DNA of 64,000 nt from Mycolicibacterium psychrotolerans (GTDB lineage Bacteria; Actinomycetota; Actinomycetes; Mycobacteriales; Mycobacteriaceae): NCBI RefSeq assembly GCF_010729305.1, contig NZ_AP022574.1, positions 2,294,001 to 2,358,000 on the forward strand, given 5' to 3'. Position numbers and translations under genes: made by a program. Positions 1 to 7,602 of this stretch are shown one piece after another (position 1 is the stretch's first letter; each line of letters starts with the position of its first letter). The notes below the pieces were generated by a model, which did no database searches, had not been told where the DNA came from, and saw only the letters and a list, made by a program, of their open reading frames with translations.

Positions 1-1066
1 CGGCCAGCAGGGTGGGGTAGACCATGGCCGTGCCGACTCCGAGCAGCAGCGCGGCCATCGCCCAGATCGTGAAATGAGCACTCCAGGCGAATGTCGCCAA
101 CGCGATCGCCTGCAGCCACATTCCGGCCGCGATCATCCATTTGCGCCCCCAGCGGTCCGACAGCGCCCCGGTGAAGAGCTGTCCCACCCCCCAGACGGCG
201 GGATACAGCGCTGCCAGCACCCCGATGCGCCCCACCGACAGTCCAGCGCCGGCGAACAGGATCGGGAAGAGTCCCCACGCCAGGCCGTCGTTGAGATTGT
301 TCACCAGTCCGGCCTGGCTGGCCGACGACAGCGCAGGTTCCCGAAAGCTGGTCTGAACGAACACTTCCCGGTTGCTCAGCCGCTCGTGCAGGTGGTCGTG
401 GCGACCGTCGGCGCGCGCGACATGGGTGGCAGCCTCCAGTCGGGCATGCCCACGGGTCTCCCGGACGAATACGCTCGACAGGCCCAAGCCCAGTGAGGCG
501 AAGGCGATTCCCAGGAAGAACGGGGCCGGACGCAGTCCGTAGACCTCGCCCAGGTAGCCGGTGGCCAGGGCGGTCAGCGCCACCGCGCCGTAGCCGGCGG
601 CCTCGTTGAGGCCCATCGCGAAGCCACGACGAGCAGGTCCCACCAAGTCGATCTTCATCACCACCGTGGTCGACCACGTCAGCCCCTGACTGACCCCGAG
701 CAGCACGTTTGCGACCACCACCCACGCCCACGACGGGGCCCACATCAACAGCAGCGGTACCGGAACCGCGACCAGCCATCCGATGACCAGGACCGGCTTG
801 CGCCCGAACCGGTCGGACAACGTGCCCGCGATGTAGTTCGTGGCGGCCTTTGCCAGGCCGAATGCCAGGATGAAGGACAAACCGGCGGAGTAGGCCTGCA
901 CACCGAACTCGCGCTCGCCCAACAGCGGCAACACCGTGCGTTCCTGGCCCAACATCCCCCCGACCAGGGCGTTGACCGTCACCAGCAGGGTGAATTGAGC
1001 GGCGTTCTGCCGCAACCCCAGCTCGACGGGACGATGGCGATGGGTTGCCTTGTGCGTCGCGTGCAT
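1..1066 (-). CDS. MFS transporter, C-terminal end cut by window edge
   Basis: This is the first 355 codons of a major facilitator superfamily permease; the frame is still open at the left edge. The start is the ATG at 1066, preceded by GGGAGGT at good spacing. The visible protein alternates hydrophobic helices with two family loop motifs, SDRFGRKP after helix 2 and SDRWGRKW in the second half, so this is a typical 12-helix secondary transporter of the inner membrane. It is transcribed divergently from the rhodanese gene, and the shared 155-bp gap contains a CsoR/CstR-like palindrome. Export of a sulfur compound or small electrophile is an inference from that context only; the substrate cannot be read from the sequence. 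Confidence 0.85.
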   Translation of the reverse strand, partial: MHATHKATHRHRPVELGLRQNAAQFTLLVTVNALVGGMLGQERTVLPLLGEREFGVQAYSAGLSFILAFGLAKAATNYIAGTLSDRFGRKPVLVIGWLVAVPVPLLLMWAPSWAWVVVANVLLGVSQGLTWSTTVVMKIDLVGPARRGFAMGLNEAAGYGAVALTALATGYLGEVYGLRPAPFFLGIAFASLGLGLSSVFVRETRGHARLEAATHVARADGRHDHLHERLSNREVFVQTSFREPALSSASQAGLVNNLNDGLAWGLFPILFAGAGLSVGRIGVLAALYPAVWGVGQLFTGALSDRWGRKWMIAAGMWLQAIALATFAWSAHFTIWAMAALLLGVGTAMVYPTLLA

Positions 1067-1141
1067 GGTGTACCTCCCGAGTCGCCCGGTCGCAGACACG
1101 GCGATCGTGATCGTCGGTCAGCTTTCCGGCACGCGATCCAA

Positions 1142-1159
1142 TATACCCCCATGGGTATA
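1142..1159. promoter_or_regulatory. CsoR/CstR-type operator between MFS and rhodanese genes
   Basis: The 18-bp palindrome TATACCC-CCAT-GGGTATA lies in the divergent promoter region. It has the 6-4-6 ATACCC/GGGTAT arrangement of operators bound by the CsoR/RcnR/CstR family. A second copy with the same spacing is at 1581-1596. No gene for such a regulator is visible in the window; it may lie beyond the left edge. The palindrome is seen; the binding protein is inferred. Confidence 0.6.
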
Positions 1160-1221
1160 GGTGGTAAGCTCGGAACTCCTCGGGCGTTCGTCCGATCCGT
1201 TCTTCGACCAGGGGAGTCGCC

Positions 1222-1536
1222 ATGGCATCCGTTCAGGAAGTCGACATCGCCACGTTGGCGCGCGCCCGGGAATCCGGCGCGCCCGTTCTCGACGTACGTG
1301 AGGCCCAGGAGTTTTCGCAGGCGCATGTGCCCGGCGCGCAATGGATACCCCTCGGCGAGTTGGCCGCTCGGGTGGCCGAAGTGCCCGCGGATACGACGGT
1401 CTATGTCATCTGCGCGTCCGGAAACCGCAGTAAGCGAGGAGCGGAGATCCTCGAGGAGTCCGGCCGCAGAGCCGCATCGGTCGCCGGGGGCACCACGGGG
1501 TGGATTCGCGCAGGACATCCGGCCGAGTCCAGCTGA
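1222..1536 (+). CDS. Single-domain rhodanese (sulfurtransferase)
   Basis: A 104-residue protein formed by one rhodanese domain. It has the LDVREAQEF strand-loop near residue 23 and an active-site loop CASGNRS whose Cys64 would carry the persulfide. Such proteins move sulfane sulfur between thiosulfate or protein persulfides and acceptor thiols in the cytoplasm. GGGGAG precedes the ATG at 1222. The gene lies between two CsoR/CstR-like palindromes and upstream of a thioredoxin, a natural partner for reducing persulfides. It is short compared with two-domain rhodaneses but normal for this subfamily. Confidence 0.92.
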   Translation: MASVQEVDIATLARARESGAPVLDVREAQEFSQAHVPGAQWIPLGELAARVAEVPADTTVYVICASGNRSKRGAEILEESGRRAASVAGGTTGWIRAGHPAESS

Positions 1537-1580
1537 GCGCTGCGAGGGCCGGCCTGTTGACACGGCCGCCGTTCGCTGGA

Positions 1581-1596
1581 ATACCCGTGGGGGTAT
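1581..1596. promoter_or_regulatory. Second CsoR/CstR-type operator, upstream of thioredoxin gene
   Basis: ATACCC-GTGG-GGGTAT is a perfect 6-4-6 inverted repeat 75 bp upstream of the thioredoxin start and 45 bp after the rhodanese stop. It matches the first palindrome at 1142-1159 in arms and spacing. Thioredoxin and the cysteine-rich gene therefore probably have their own promoter under the same repressor as the rhodanese and MFS genes. Confidence 0.58.
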
Positions 1597-1671
1597 ATCG
1601 CGTTGTTAATGGTGACGCCGGAAATCCGCGGCGTTGACACACACCACTCAACGGAATCGGAGGAACATGCA

Positions 1672-2043
1672 ATGAGCACAAGGAACGTGAGCTTCGATGA
1701 TTTCGAGTCCACGATCGTCGACAACCAAATCGTCCTCGTGGATTTCTGGGCGTCGTGGTGCGGACCGTGCCGGGCCTTCGCGCCGGTCTACGAACGCTCC
1801 TCGGCCGCGCATCCCGACATCGTGCACGCCAAGGTCGACACCGAGAAGGAACTCGATCTGGCAACGGCTCTGGAGATCCGGTCGATCCCGACCGTGATGG
1901 CGTTCCGCGACGGAGTCCTGGTGTACAGCCGGCCCGGGGCGATGCCTCCCGCAGCGCTCGAGGACCTCATCACGCGTGTGAAGGAGCTCGACATGGAATC
2001 CGTGCGGGCCACGATCGCCGCGCGAAAAGCCGCCACAGCATAG
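1672..2043 (+). CDS. Thioredoxin
   Basis: A 123-residue cytoplasmic thioredoxin with the redox motif WCGPC (Cys30, Cys33), the fold segment VDFWASW and the conserved cis-proline in RSIPTVMAF. The ATG at 1672 is chosen because CGGAGGAA precedes it at ideal spacing; an upstream in-frame start has no ribosome site. The protein has a slightly extended Ala/Lys-rich tail. It lies after a rhodanese and a CsoR/CstR-like operator and 27 bp before a cysteine-rich small gene, suggesting disulfide or persulfide reduction in a sulfur-stress regulon. It is not the housekeeping trxA by context. Confidence 0.9.
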   Translation: MSTRNVSFDDFESTIVDNQIVLVDFWASWCGPCRAFAPVYERSSAAHPDIVHAKVDTEKELDLATALEIRSIPTVMAFRDGVLVYSRPGAMPPAALEDLITRVKELDMESVRATIAARKAATA

Positions 2044-2070
2044 AAATTCGAACTGGAGAGGAGATCCGCC

Positions 2071-2235
2071 ATGTGCTATCCCGTCATGTGTGGCCGATGC
2101 GGCAAGACAACCTGGGACGGCTGCGGCCAACACGTCGCCGACGTCCGGCAGACAGTGCCTGTGTCGCAGTGGTGCACCTGCTCTGACCGAGCCGACGCGC
2201 CGAAGCCGAAGCGCAATCCGCTGTTCGGCCGCTGA
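2071..2235 (+). CDS. Small cysteine-rich zinc-ribbon-like protein
   Basis: A 54-residue protein starting MCYPVMCGRCGKTTWDGCG, with six further cysteines after Cys2 arranged as CxxC, a lone CG and CTC. This suggests one bound metal ion or a redox or persulfide-trapping cluster. GAGAGGAGA precedes the ATG at 2071, and only 27 bp separate it from the thioredoxin stop, so co-transcription is likely. The tail is basic (PKPKRNP). I do not recognise a named family. Because it travels with a rhodanese, a thioredoxin and a CsoR/CstR-like operator, a role in metal or reactive-sulfur handling is a reasonable inference. Confidence 0.75.
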   Translation: MCYPVMCGRCGKTTWDGCGQHVADVRQTVPVSQWCTCSDRADAPKPKRNPLFGR

Positions 2236-2395
2236 CCGCTGGGCTCGTCGCCCCGTCCGTGTGCGCTTCGCCCCGATGTACCAACCATCGTGCGCGAGGG
2301 TGGTGAATTCGCACGCGTCCTCTCCGGCCGCCGAGATCGCCCCGAACGGACGCCGATCGGTCTAGCGTTGAGAGGGGTGAACAGAGGAGCCGGCG

Positions 2396-3448
2396 ATGAC
2401 CTCCACCGAAGACAGACTCAATGCATTTCTCGGCAAGGCGATCGGGGATCTCGGGGCGTCGGTGAGCGCGGTGCTGATGTTGATCGGCGACGAGCTCGGC
2501 TTGTACACCGCGCTCGCCGGGCGCCGTCTGTCGGCGGAGGAACTGGCCCAGAACACCGGTACGAACCCTCGGTACATCCGAGAGTGGCTCGCGAATCAGG
2601 CTGCGGGCGGCTACGTCGAATACGACGAAGCCGACGACACCTATCACCTGAACGCGGAGCAGGAACTCTGCCTCGCCGATCCGGCGGGTCCGGTCGATCT
2701 GGCGGGTGCCTACCAGATCGTCCAAGACCTGTTCTATGTGCGTGACCGTGCGGTGGAGAACTTCCGCAACGGCAACGGTATGGAATGGGGCGAGCACCAT
2801 CGGTGCCTGTTCTACGGGACCGAGCGATTCTTCAGGGCGGGCTACAACGCGAATCTGATCACATCCTGGTTGCCCGCGCTCGACGGCGTCACCGACAAGC
2901 TCGCCGCCGGCGGCAAGGCCGCCGACGTGGGTTGTGGTCACGGCGCGAGCACAATCCTCATGGCGCAAGCCTTTCCGAGTTCGCAGTTCGTCGGCATCGA
3001 CTATCACGGCGCGTCGATCGACACCGCGCGTGACCGCGCGGCACAGGCGGGAGTCGACAACGCGAGCTTCGAACTCGCCGATGCCACGTCCTACCGCAGC
3101 GACGACTACGACCTCATCGCGTTCTTCGACTGCCTGCACGATATGGCTGACCCGTCCGGCGCGGCGCGGCACGCCAGGCAGGCCCTCAAACCCGACGGAC
3201 ACTGCCTGCTCGTCGAACCGTTCGCCGGCGACAGCGTCGCGGACAACCTGAATCCGGTCGGCCGACTGTTCTACGGTGCGTCATCGCTGATCTGCGTTCC
3301 GGTGTCGCTCGCGCGTCAGGGACCGGCCTTGGGCGCCCAGGCGGGGGAACGGCGATTGACGAAAGTGATGGTCGATGACGGCGGGTTCACCCGATTCCGG
3401 AGGGCGACACAGACACCGTTCAACCTGATCTTCGAAGCCCGGCCCTGA
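2396..3448 (+). CDS. Class I SAM-dependent methyltransferase with N-terminal winged-helix domain
   Basis: A 350-residue methyltransferase. Residues about 15-95 resemble the dimerisation/winged-helix domain of small-molecule methyltransferases (LSAEELAQNTGTNPRYIREWL). The glycine-rich SAM-binding motif I, DVGCGHGAS, lies near residue 177, followed by FVGIDYHG and the post-motif FFDCLHDM. GAGGAG precedes the ATG. The layout is that of O-methyltransferase-like mycobacterial proteins; the acceptor is unknown. It stands alone, 160 bp after the cysteine-rich gene and in the same direction. Confidence 0.85.
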   Translation: MTSTEDRLNAFLGKAIGDLGASVSAVLMLIGDELGLYTALAGRRLSAEELAQNTGTNPRYIREWLANQAAGGYVEYDEADDTYHLNAEQELCLADPAGPVDLAGAYQIVQDLFYVRDRAVENFRNGNGMEWGEHHRCLFYGTERFFRAGYNANLITSWLPALDGVTDKLAAGGKAADVGCGHGASTILMAQAFPSSQFVGIDYHGASIDTARDRAAQAGVDNASFELADATSYRSDDYDLIAFFDCLHDMADPSGAARHARQALKPDGHCLLVEPFAGDSVADNLNPVGRLFYGASSLICVPVSLARQGPALGAQAGERRLTKVMVDDGGFTRFRRATQTPFNLIFEARP

Positions 3449-3566
3449 CGACCCGAGACGGGCGTAGCGTTCGAGCTGAGCCGAGTGCGCTCGTAATCGT
3501 GATCGTGAGGCAGCCAAGAGCGTTCGATCAGCTCTCAGGCACGAAAGTCACGGCAGGAGCACCCTC

Positions 3567-4658
3567 ATGAGCACTATCACGGCCCATCCCAATCCGATCG
3601 TCGTCGACAACACCATCTCTCCGCCGGAGACCACGGGCACCACCACGGTGAAGTACAAAAAGGAGCCGGAGGAGGAGCTGTGGGAGATGCAGCCGGGGAG
3701 CGGCTGGGCGAAGGTCAACGTCCACACCCTGACCGGGCTCGGGGACGAAGCGGACTACTCCGGTAAGTACTCGATCACCCTCACTCCAGGCCAGATTTAC
3801 AGCGCAGGCCTCTTCTTCCCGCTGAACTCACCCGTGTCGACCGATCCCCTGGGCACGAAGGTCATCGTCGCCGCGGTGTTGAAGAAGCCGACGGTGAGGA
3901 AGCTGATTGCCGACCACAGCGGCTCCGGCGGCGGCACAAGGCTGAGCCACGGGATCAAGACGTTCAAGCCGACGATGCTCTTCCTCGCCGCCGCCAGCCG
4001 GTTCCGGGCCGTCCCCGACAGCACCGGCATACCGCAACTCGTGGATCCCGACGCGGTGATTCCGGCGCCGCTCGGCCCCGCTGTCAGTCATGATGTCGAG
4101 CTCAAGCCGCTGGTGCCCGGACATCACTACTTTTTCACCGCGATGGTCGTCGATGCGGGCGGTAACTGGGAGGTGCTCGAGGTCGAGCAGGACACGCTCA
4201 AGCGCAAGATGACCGTTCAGTTCCCGAAGATGGTCGTTTTCAACGACGGCGATTGGGCGACAACGGGAGAAGCGGAGTTCTGGTTCGACGTGTCGGCCGG
4301 AGACGACACCCGGCCGGGGCAGTCCCTGCAGTTGTTCACACTCCCCGAGCCCGACCTCGACGACTGGGGCGAAACCGGCCGCCCCTACTCCCTGGGCTAC
4401 GCCTACATCGAGAACCAGCCGCTGACGGTCGCCGCTGGGCGAACCAGTATCTGGGTGCACTCATGGGCGCGTGAAGATGACGGGCCCTGGGGCGACGACA
4501 CCGCCGGAAGTGCCATCAACAAGGGAAAGCGGCTCAATCTGCCCGACGGCCCGTCGGAGAAAGTGGCGAACAGCAGTTTCACGATGGACGTCCCCGCGAG
4601 TTCTGGCGACTTGCACTACGCCGTCGACGTCACCTTCGCGGTCGACTACCTCCCCTGA
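3567..4658 (+). CDS. Hypothetical protein, probably beta-rich
   Basis: A 363-residue protein that I do not recognise. It has no signal peptide or transmembrane helix. The sequence is rich in alternating hydrophobic and polar strands with many Gly, Pro, Asp and Trp, suggesting consecutive beta-sandwich (fibronectin or Ig-like) domains; the stretch VPGHHYFFTAMVVDAGGNW is typical of a fibronectin-type strand pair. GCAGGAG precedes the ATG at 3567. Codon use matches the high-GC host, so this is not obviously recent foreign DNA. The next gene is convergent. Confidence 0.7.
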   Translation: MSTITAHPNPIVVDNTISPPETTGTTTVKYKKEPEEELWEMQPGSGWAKVNVHTLTGLGDEADYSGKYSITLTPGQIYSAGLFFPLNSPVSTDPLGTKVIVAAVLKKPTVRKLIADHSGSGGGTRLSHGIKTFKPTMLFLAAASRFRAVPDSTGIPQLVDPDAVIPAPLGPAVSHDVELKPLVPGHHYFFTAMVVDAGGNWEVLEVEQDTLKRKMTVQFPKMVVFNDGDWATTGEAEFWFDVSAGDDTRPGQSLQLFTLPEPDLDDWGETGRPYSLGYAYIENQPLTVAAGRTSIWVHSWAREDDGPWGDDTAGSAINKGKRLNLPDGPSEKVANSSFTMDVPASSGDLHYAVDVTFAVDYLP

Positions 4659-4746
4659 CTCGATCCCGTGAATTGGTGGGCGCTGCGTCTCGGTAGTACA
4701 AGGGCTACAAGAACAATGAGGTGTGACGACCTCGGCGTCTCGCGGG

Positions 4747-5262
4747 TCAACCCCCGAGTTGATCGTCTGTGACGCGCCGCCCCGACTGCTTCGGTGTGAT
4801 CCATTTTCCGAGATCGAACCCCTGCCGGGTCGCTTCGGCGAGGTAAGCCGCCGCCGTGGCGGGGTCGATGCGAGGTTCGCGGGCCAGAAGCCACAGGTTC
4901 TTCTGGTCAGGTGTACCGACAAGGGCAACCGTGTAGGCGTCGTCGATCTTCAGAACCCAGTAGTCTCCCCGGGTGAACGGGATCCACCGCAGGAACTCCG
5001 GAAGGAACGAAACCTCCAGTCGTCCCGCCTCGCCGTTCACCAGTGTTGCCCGGCCGATCGACTGCGACGGTTTGCCGTCCTCATCGATGCAGCGGTTGTC
5101 GACACGCACGCTGCCGTCGTTGTCGGGCGTGTATTCGGCGGTGATGTCGGACGCCTCAGCGGCCTCCCATTTCAGTGGGAGCCTTCCGATCTCGTACCAC
5201 AAGCCCCTGTAGCGGGTGAGGTCGAGAGATTCGACTGAGGTGACGGCGGTCTGCTGACTCAT
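4747..5262 (-). CDS. Lipocalin family protein (Blc-like)
   Basis: A 171-residue lipocalin. The first structural motif is YRGLWYEIGRLP (the GxW signature), and the C-terminal half contains YWVLKID and LVGTPDQKNLWLLARE, as in bacterial Blc lipocalins. No signal peptide or lipobox is visible, unlike E. coli Blc, so a cytoplasmic location is likely. AGAGGAGGAA lies just before the ATG at 5262. Members bind small hydrophobic ligands; the ligand here is unknown. It sits convergent to the 363-residue gene and 132 bp downstream of the phasin-like gene on the same strand. Confidence 0.9.
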   Translation of the reverse strand: MSQQTAVTSVESLDLTRYRGLWYEIGRLPLKWEAAEASDITAEYTPDNDGSVRVDNRCIDEDGKPSQSIGRATLVNGEAGRLEVSFLPEFLRWIPFTRGDYWVLKIDDAYTVALVGTPDQKNLWLLAREPRIDPATAAAYLAEATRQGFDLGKWITPKQSGRRVTDDQLGG

Positions 5263-5394
5263 CGTGGCTTCCTCCTCTGGGTGCGCGCATTACGCGCTCT
5301 GTCACGCGTACTCGCGTACTGGCGTTCGAGCCGATCTGAAACTCTCACCGGAGCCGGCCTCACACCACCCACCGAGAAACCCCCAAGGGGGCAA

Positions 5395-5733
5395 TCAGTC
5401 CGACCCATCAGCACCTGGCTTTGCGTCGCCCTGTTTCTTCAACGTCTCGCTCGCGCTGCTGACGACGCTTCGTATGAACTCGTACTGTGTCTTGACCAGC
5501 TTGTCCGCCATATCCAGGGCGGCGTCGACCACGGTATTGCGTCGCGAGGGATGGTCGTCGCCTTGCGCGGTCATCGACTCGTCGACAGTGTTGACGAACT
5601 TCCGCACGGCATCGATTGCGGTCCGTTGTCCGGATTCGACCGACTTGAGCACTTGGTCGGACAGGCCTGCAGCCCGTTCCGTCAGGTCTGACGCGCGTTC
5701 TGCCGCGGTCTTGTTCTCGGTGATCTCGGCCAT
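5395..5733 (-). CDS. Phasin-like helical protein
   Basis: A 112-residue, charged, almost entirely helical protein starting MAEITENK. The core, with spaced hydrophobics (LSDQVLKSVESGQRTAIDA and KLVKTQYEFIRSVVSSASE), resembles phasins, which coat storage granules or act as small helical bundles. The ATG at 5733 has AGAGGAG at good spacing; a longer frame upstream has no such site. The family assignment rests on pattern only. Confidence 0.6.
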   Translation of the reverse strand: MAEITENKTAAERASDLTERAAGLSDQVLKSVESGQRTAIDAVRKFVNTVDESMTAQGDDHPSRRNTVVDAALDMADKLVKTQYEFIRSVVSSASETLKKQGDAKPGADGSD

Positions 5734-5887
5734 GACGGCTCCTCTGGGATTGGACGCGAAGAGATGAGTCCCGAATGACGTGAATGACTCGGCATCAACA
5801 CTGCGCCCAGGCCTCGGCATTCAATAGGGCCGATGGTCCCTCTCCACTTGGTGTGGACGCGTATGGTCGTCGCCCTAGGCTGCTGGC

Positions 5888-6094
5888 ATGACTGTGAGGC
5901 TCGCGTTGACGCAGGATCCCCCAGCCGACGCGCTACTGGAGTCCAACCCGTTCGGGCTACTGGTCGGCATGCTGCTCGATCAGCAAGTCGGGACACGATT
6001 GCGACCGGGTCGAGGCCGGTGCTGCGGCGGATATGGCCGGAACTTCGCTGGCCGCGACAGTGGCCGCCCCCGGATTGTGATGGATGTCTTCTGA
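5888..6094 (+). pseudogene. Truncated 5' copy of the Rv1156-type HhH-GPD gene
   Basis: The first 34 codons (MTVRLALTQDPPADALLE through GMLLDQQV) align closely with the start of the intact 195-residue gene at 20474. The sequence then leaves homology abruptly and ends after 34 unrelated residues. The promoter-proximal bases are also alike: CTAGGCTGCTGGC here and CTAAGCTGCTGAC there, each just before the ATG. The remnant marks the left side of the mosaic island. The two copies differ at several codons, so they are diverged paralogs or alleles from different strains and not a fresh duplication. Confidence 0.7.
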
Positions 6095-6184
6095 GCGATC
6101 GCAGCGGCACCCCGCCGTACCTGTGCATTTAGAGTCGTAGATTGGGGCCGTCCCACACCCTTACGCCAGCGACCGCCCGAAAAC

Positions 6185-6199
6185 CTGTCGAAGCGACAG
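6185..6199. promoter_or_regulatory. Perfect 6-3-6 palindrome upstream of RiPP operon
   Basis: CTGTCG-AAG-CGACAG is a perfect inverted repeat ending 47 bp before the precursor start. A possible -10 element (CATACT, near 6211) follows it, so a repressor bound here would block initiation. No matching regulator gene is present in the island. The palindrome is certain; its role is inferred. Confidence 0.4.
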
Positions 6200-6246
6200 C
6201 ATGAATGCCATACTCGACGAATCACCGATCGATGGGGGATTGTCCG

Positions 6247-6474
6247 ATGAGCAGTCAGGGCGAATCACAAAGCCATCCTTTGACAGACTCTAGGCGACGC
6301 GAACTCGCAGCAGAGTGGCGAAAGAAGATCCTTGTGGCGATGGACGACGATGGTTATGTTGTCGCTGGCTGGGGGTACAACCAGAGCGCGCCCACCATCA
6401 CTGCCTATAACGATCGTCTGAGGGTGAACCCCGACCCTTTGTCAGCGCTTAGCGACCTCCTCGATACCGAATAA
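6247..6474 (+). CDS. Candidate RiPP precursor peptide
   Basis: A 75-residue protein starting MSSQGESQ, with the ATG at 6247 after GGGGGA; an in-frame ATG five codons earlier is possible. Residues 1-36 are charged and helical (RRRELAAEWRKKILVAMDDD), fitting a leader. Residues 37-61 are rich in Gly and aromatics, with GYVVAGWGYNQS and AYNDRL, fitting a core to be modified; the tail is acidic (SALSDLLDTE). It ends 18 bp before an FxsB-like radical SAM/SPASM gene, the usual place for a precursor. It lacks the FxSxx C-terminus of known FxsA peptides, so it would be a new precursor type. No function has been shown; a small accessory protein is the alternative. Confidence 0.6.
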   Translation: MSSQGESQSHPLTDSRRRELAAEWRKKILVAMDDDGYVVAGWGYNQSAPTITAYNDRLRVNPDPLSALSDLLDTE

Positions 6475-6492
6475 GCGCATTCTCGGCTGATC

Positions 6493-7602
6493 GTGAGCGA
6501 TCATGTCCCGCCGGTTCCCCAGGTTATTTTCAAGATAATCGGAGCTTGCAACCTTGTCTGCAGCTACTGCTATCAGACTGAATATGACCATAAGAACTTC
6601 CGCGCAATGCGATCGACGAAGTTGAGTGTATTTGCGAACTGTATAGAAGCGGTCGCAGATCACGCTCGAACGTTGTTCGCGGACAGGTTCAATCTAGTCT
6701 TTCAAGGCGGAGAACCTCTCCTTGTGGGGCTTGATCGATTTTCCCAGTATGTGGACACCGTGCGCCTGATTGCTGCCCGCCATGACCTATCCGCGACTCT
6801 GAGTGTGCAGACGAATGGCACTTTATTGACAAGGCCATGGATCGAATATCTGCGCGACGCTCATGTAGGAGTATGCATTAGCATCGACGGCCCCGCTTCA
6901 ATTCACGATTCGCGGCGACCGCGACGGGATGGAAACGGTAGCTTGGACACAATTGAACAACGAATAGCAGATTGTTGCAGTGTTGGCTTGACTGTCAGTG
7001 GGCTTATGGTGTTGTCGCCGTTGGCTTCCGGTATCGAAACATTCAGATACATCGATCGGTTAAATATCGCCATGCTTGGCTTCATCTTCCCCGCGCATAA
7101 CTATGAGAAAACTGACGCTGGCTATAAGCAGGGTGCTTACGCCGACTTTCTGATTTCGTTTTTTGACGCATGGTTCGATTCGCACACCGACCTTCGCGTC
7201 CACAATTTCGAAGCAGCTATCGCTTCAGCCTTTGGAAAACCGTCGTCCCTTGCAGGAATCGGTAACGCAGCCGCGGACATAATTTCGTTCGCACCGGACG
7301 GAACTGTGGAATCAGGCGATTCATATGGCATATGTGAATACGAACGACTTGAAGGCATTTCGCCTCGTGTTGGCATTGCGCTCGCAAGCTTGAGTAACTA
7401 CAGTCAGCAGCAATCAACCGGCGGAACGCTTCCCACAAGCGCTGCCTGTCAATGCTGCTCAGTTGCGGATATCTGTGGTGGTGGGTTATTGGAACACCGT
7501 TACTCCGTCTCACGCGGTTTCGACAACCCATCTTATTACTGCCACGACCTCAGTCGCTTTTACACGCATTTACGCACTCGCCTTCGAGAGGCAATCGCTT
7601 GA
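6493..7602 (+). CDS. FxsB-like radical SAM/SPASM peptide maturase
   Basis: A 369-residue enzyme. The radical SAM cluster motif CNLVCSYC (Cys19, Cys23, Cys26) is near the N-terminus, followed by FQGGEPLL for SAM binding and a cysteine-rich SPASM end (CQCC, DICGGG, then HRYSVSRGFDNPSYYCHD). The C-terminal pattern is close to that of FxsB, which forms cyclophane cross-links in precursor peptides. The start is GTG at 6493 with no strong ribosome site, suggesting coupling to the precursor gene. The stop overlaps the next start. GC content and codon use are clearly lower than in core genes, indicating recent transfer. The linkage made is inferred from the family. Confidence 0.88.
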   Translation: MSDHVPPVPQVIFKIIGACNLVCSYCYQTEYDHKNFRAMRSTKLSVFANCIEAVADHARTLFADRFNLVFQGGEPLLVGLDRFSQYVDTVRLIAARHDLSATLSVQTNGTLLTRPWIEYLRDAHVGVCISIDGPASIHDSRRPRRDGNGSLDTIEQRIADCCSVGLTVSGLMVLSPLASGIETFRYIDRLNIAMLGFIFPAHNYEKTDAGYKQGAYADFLISFFDAWFDSHTDLRVHNFEAAIASAFGKPSSLAGIGNAAADIISFAPDGTVESGDSYGICEYERLEGISPRVGIALASLSNYSQQQSTGGTLPTSAACQCCSVADICGGGLLEHRYSVSRGFDNPSYYCHDLSRFYTHLRTRLREAIA

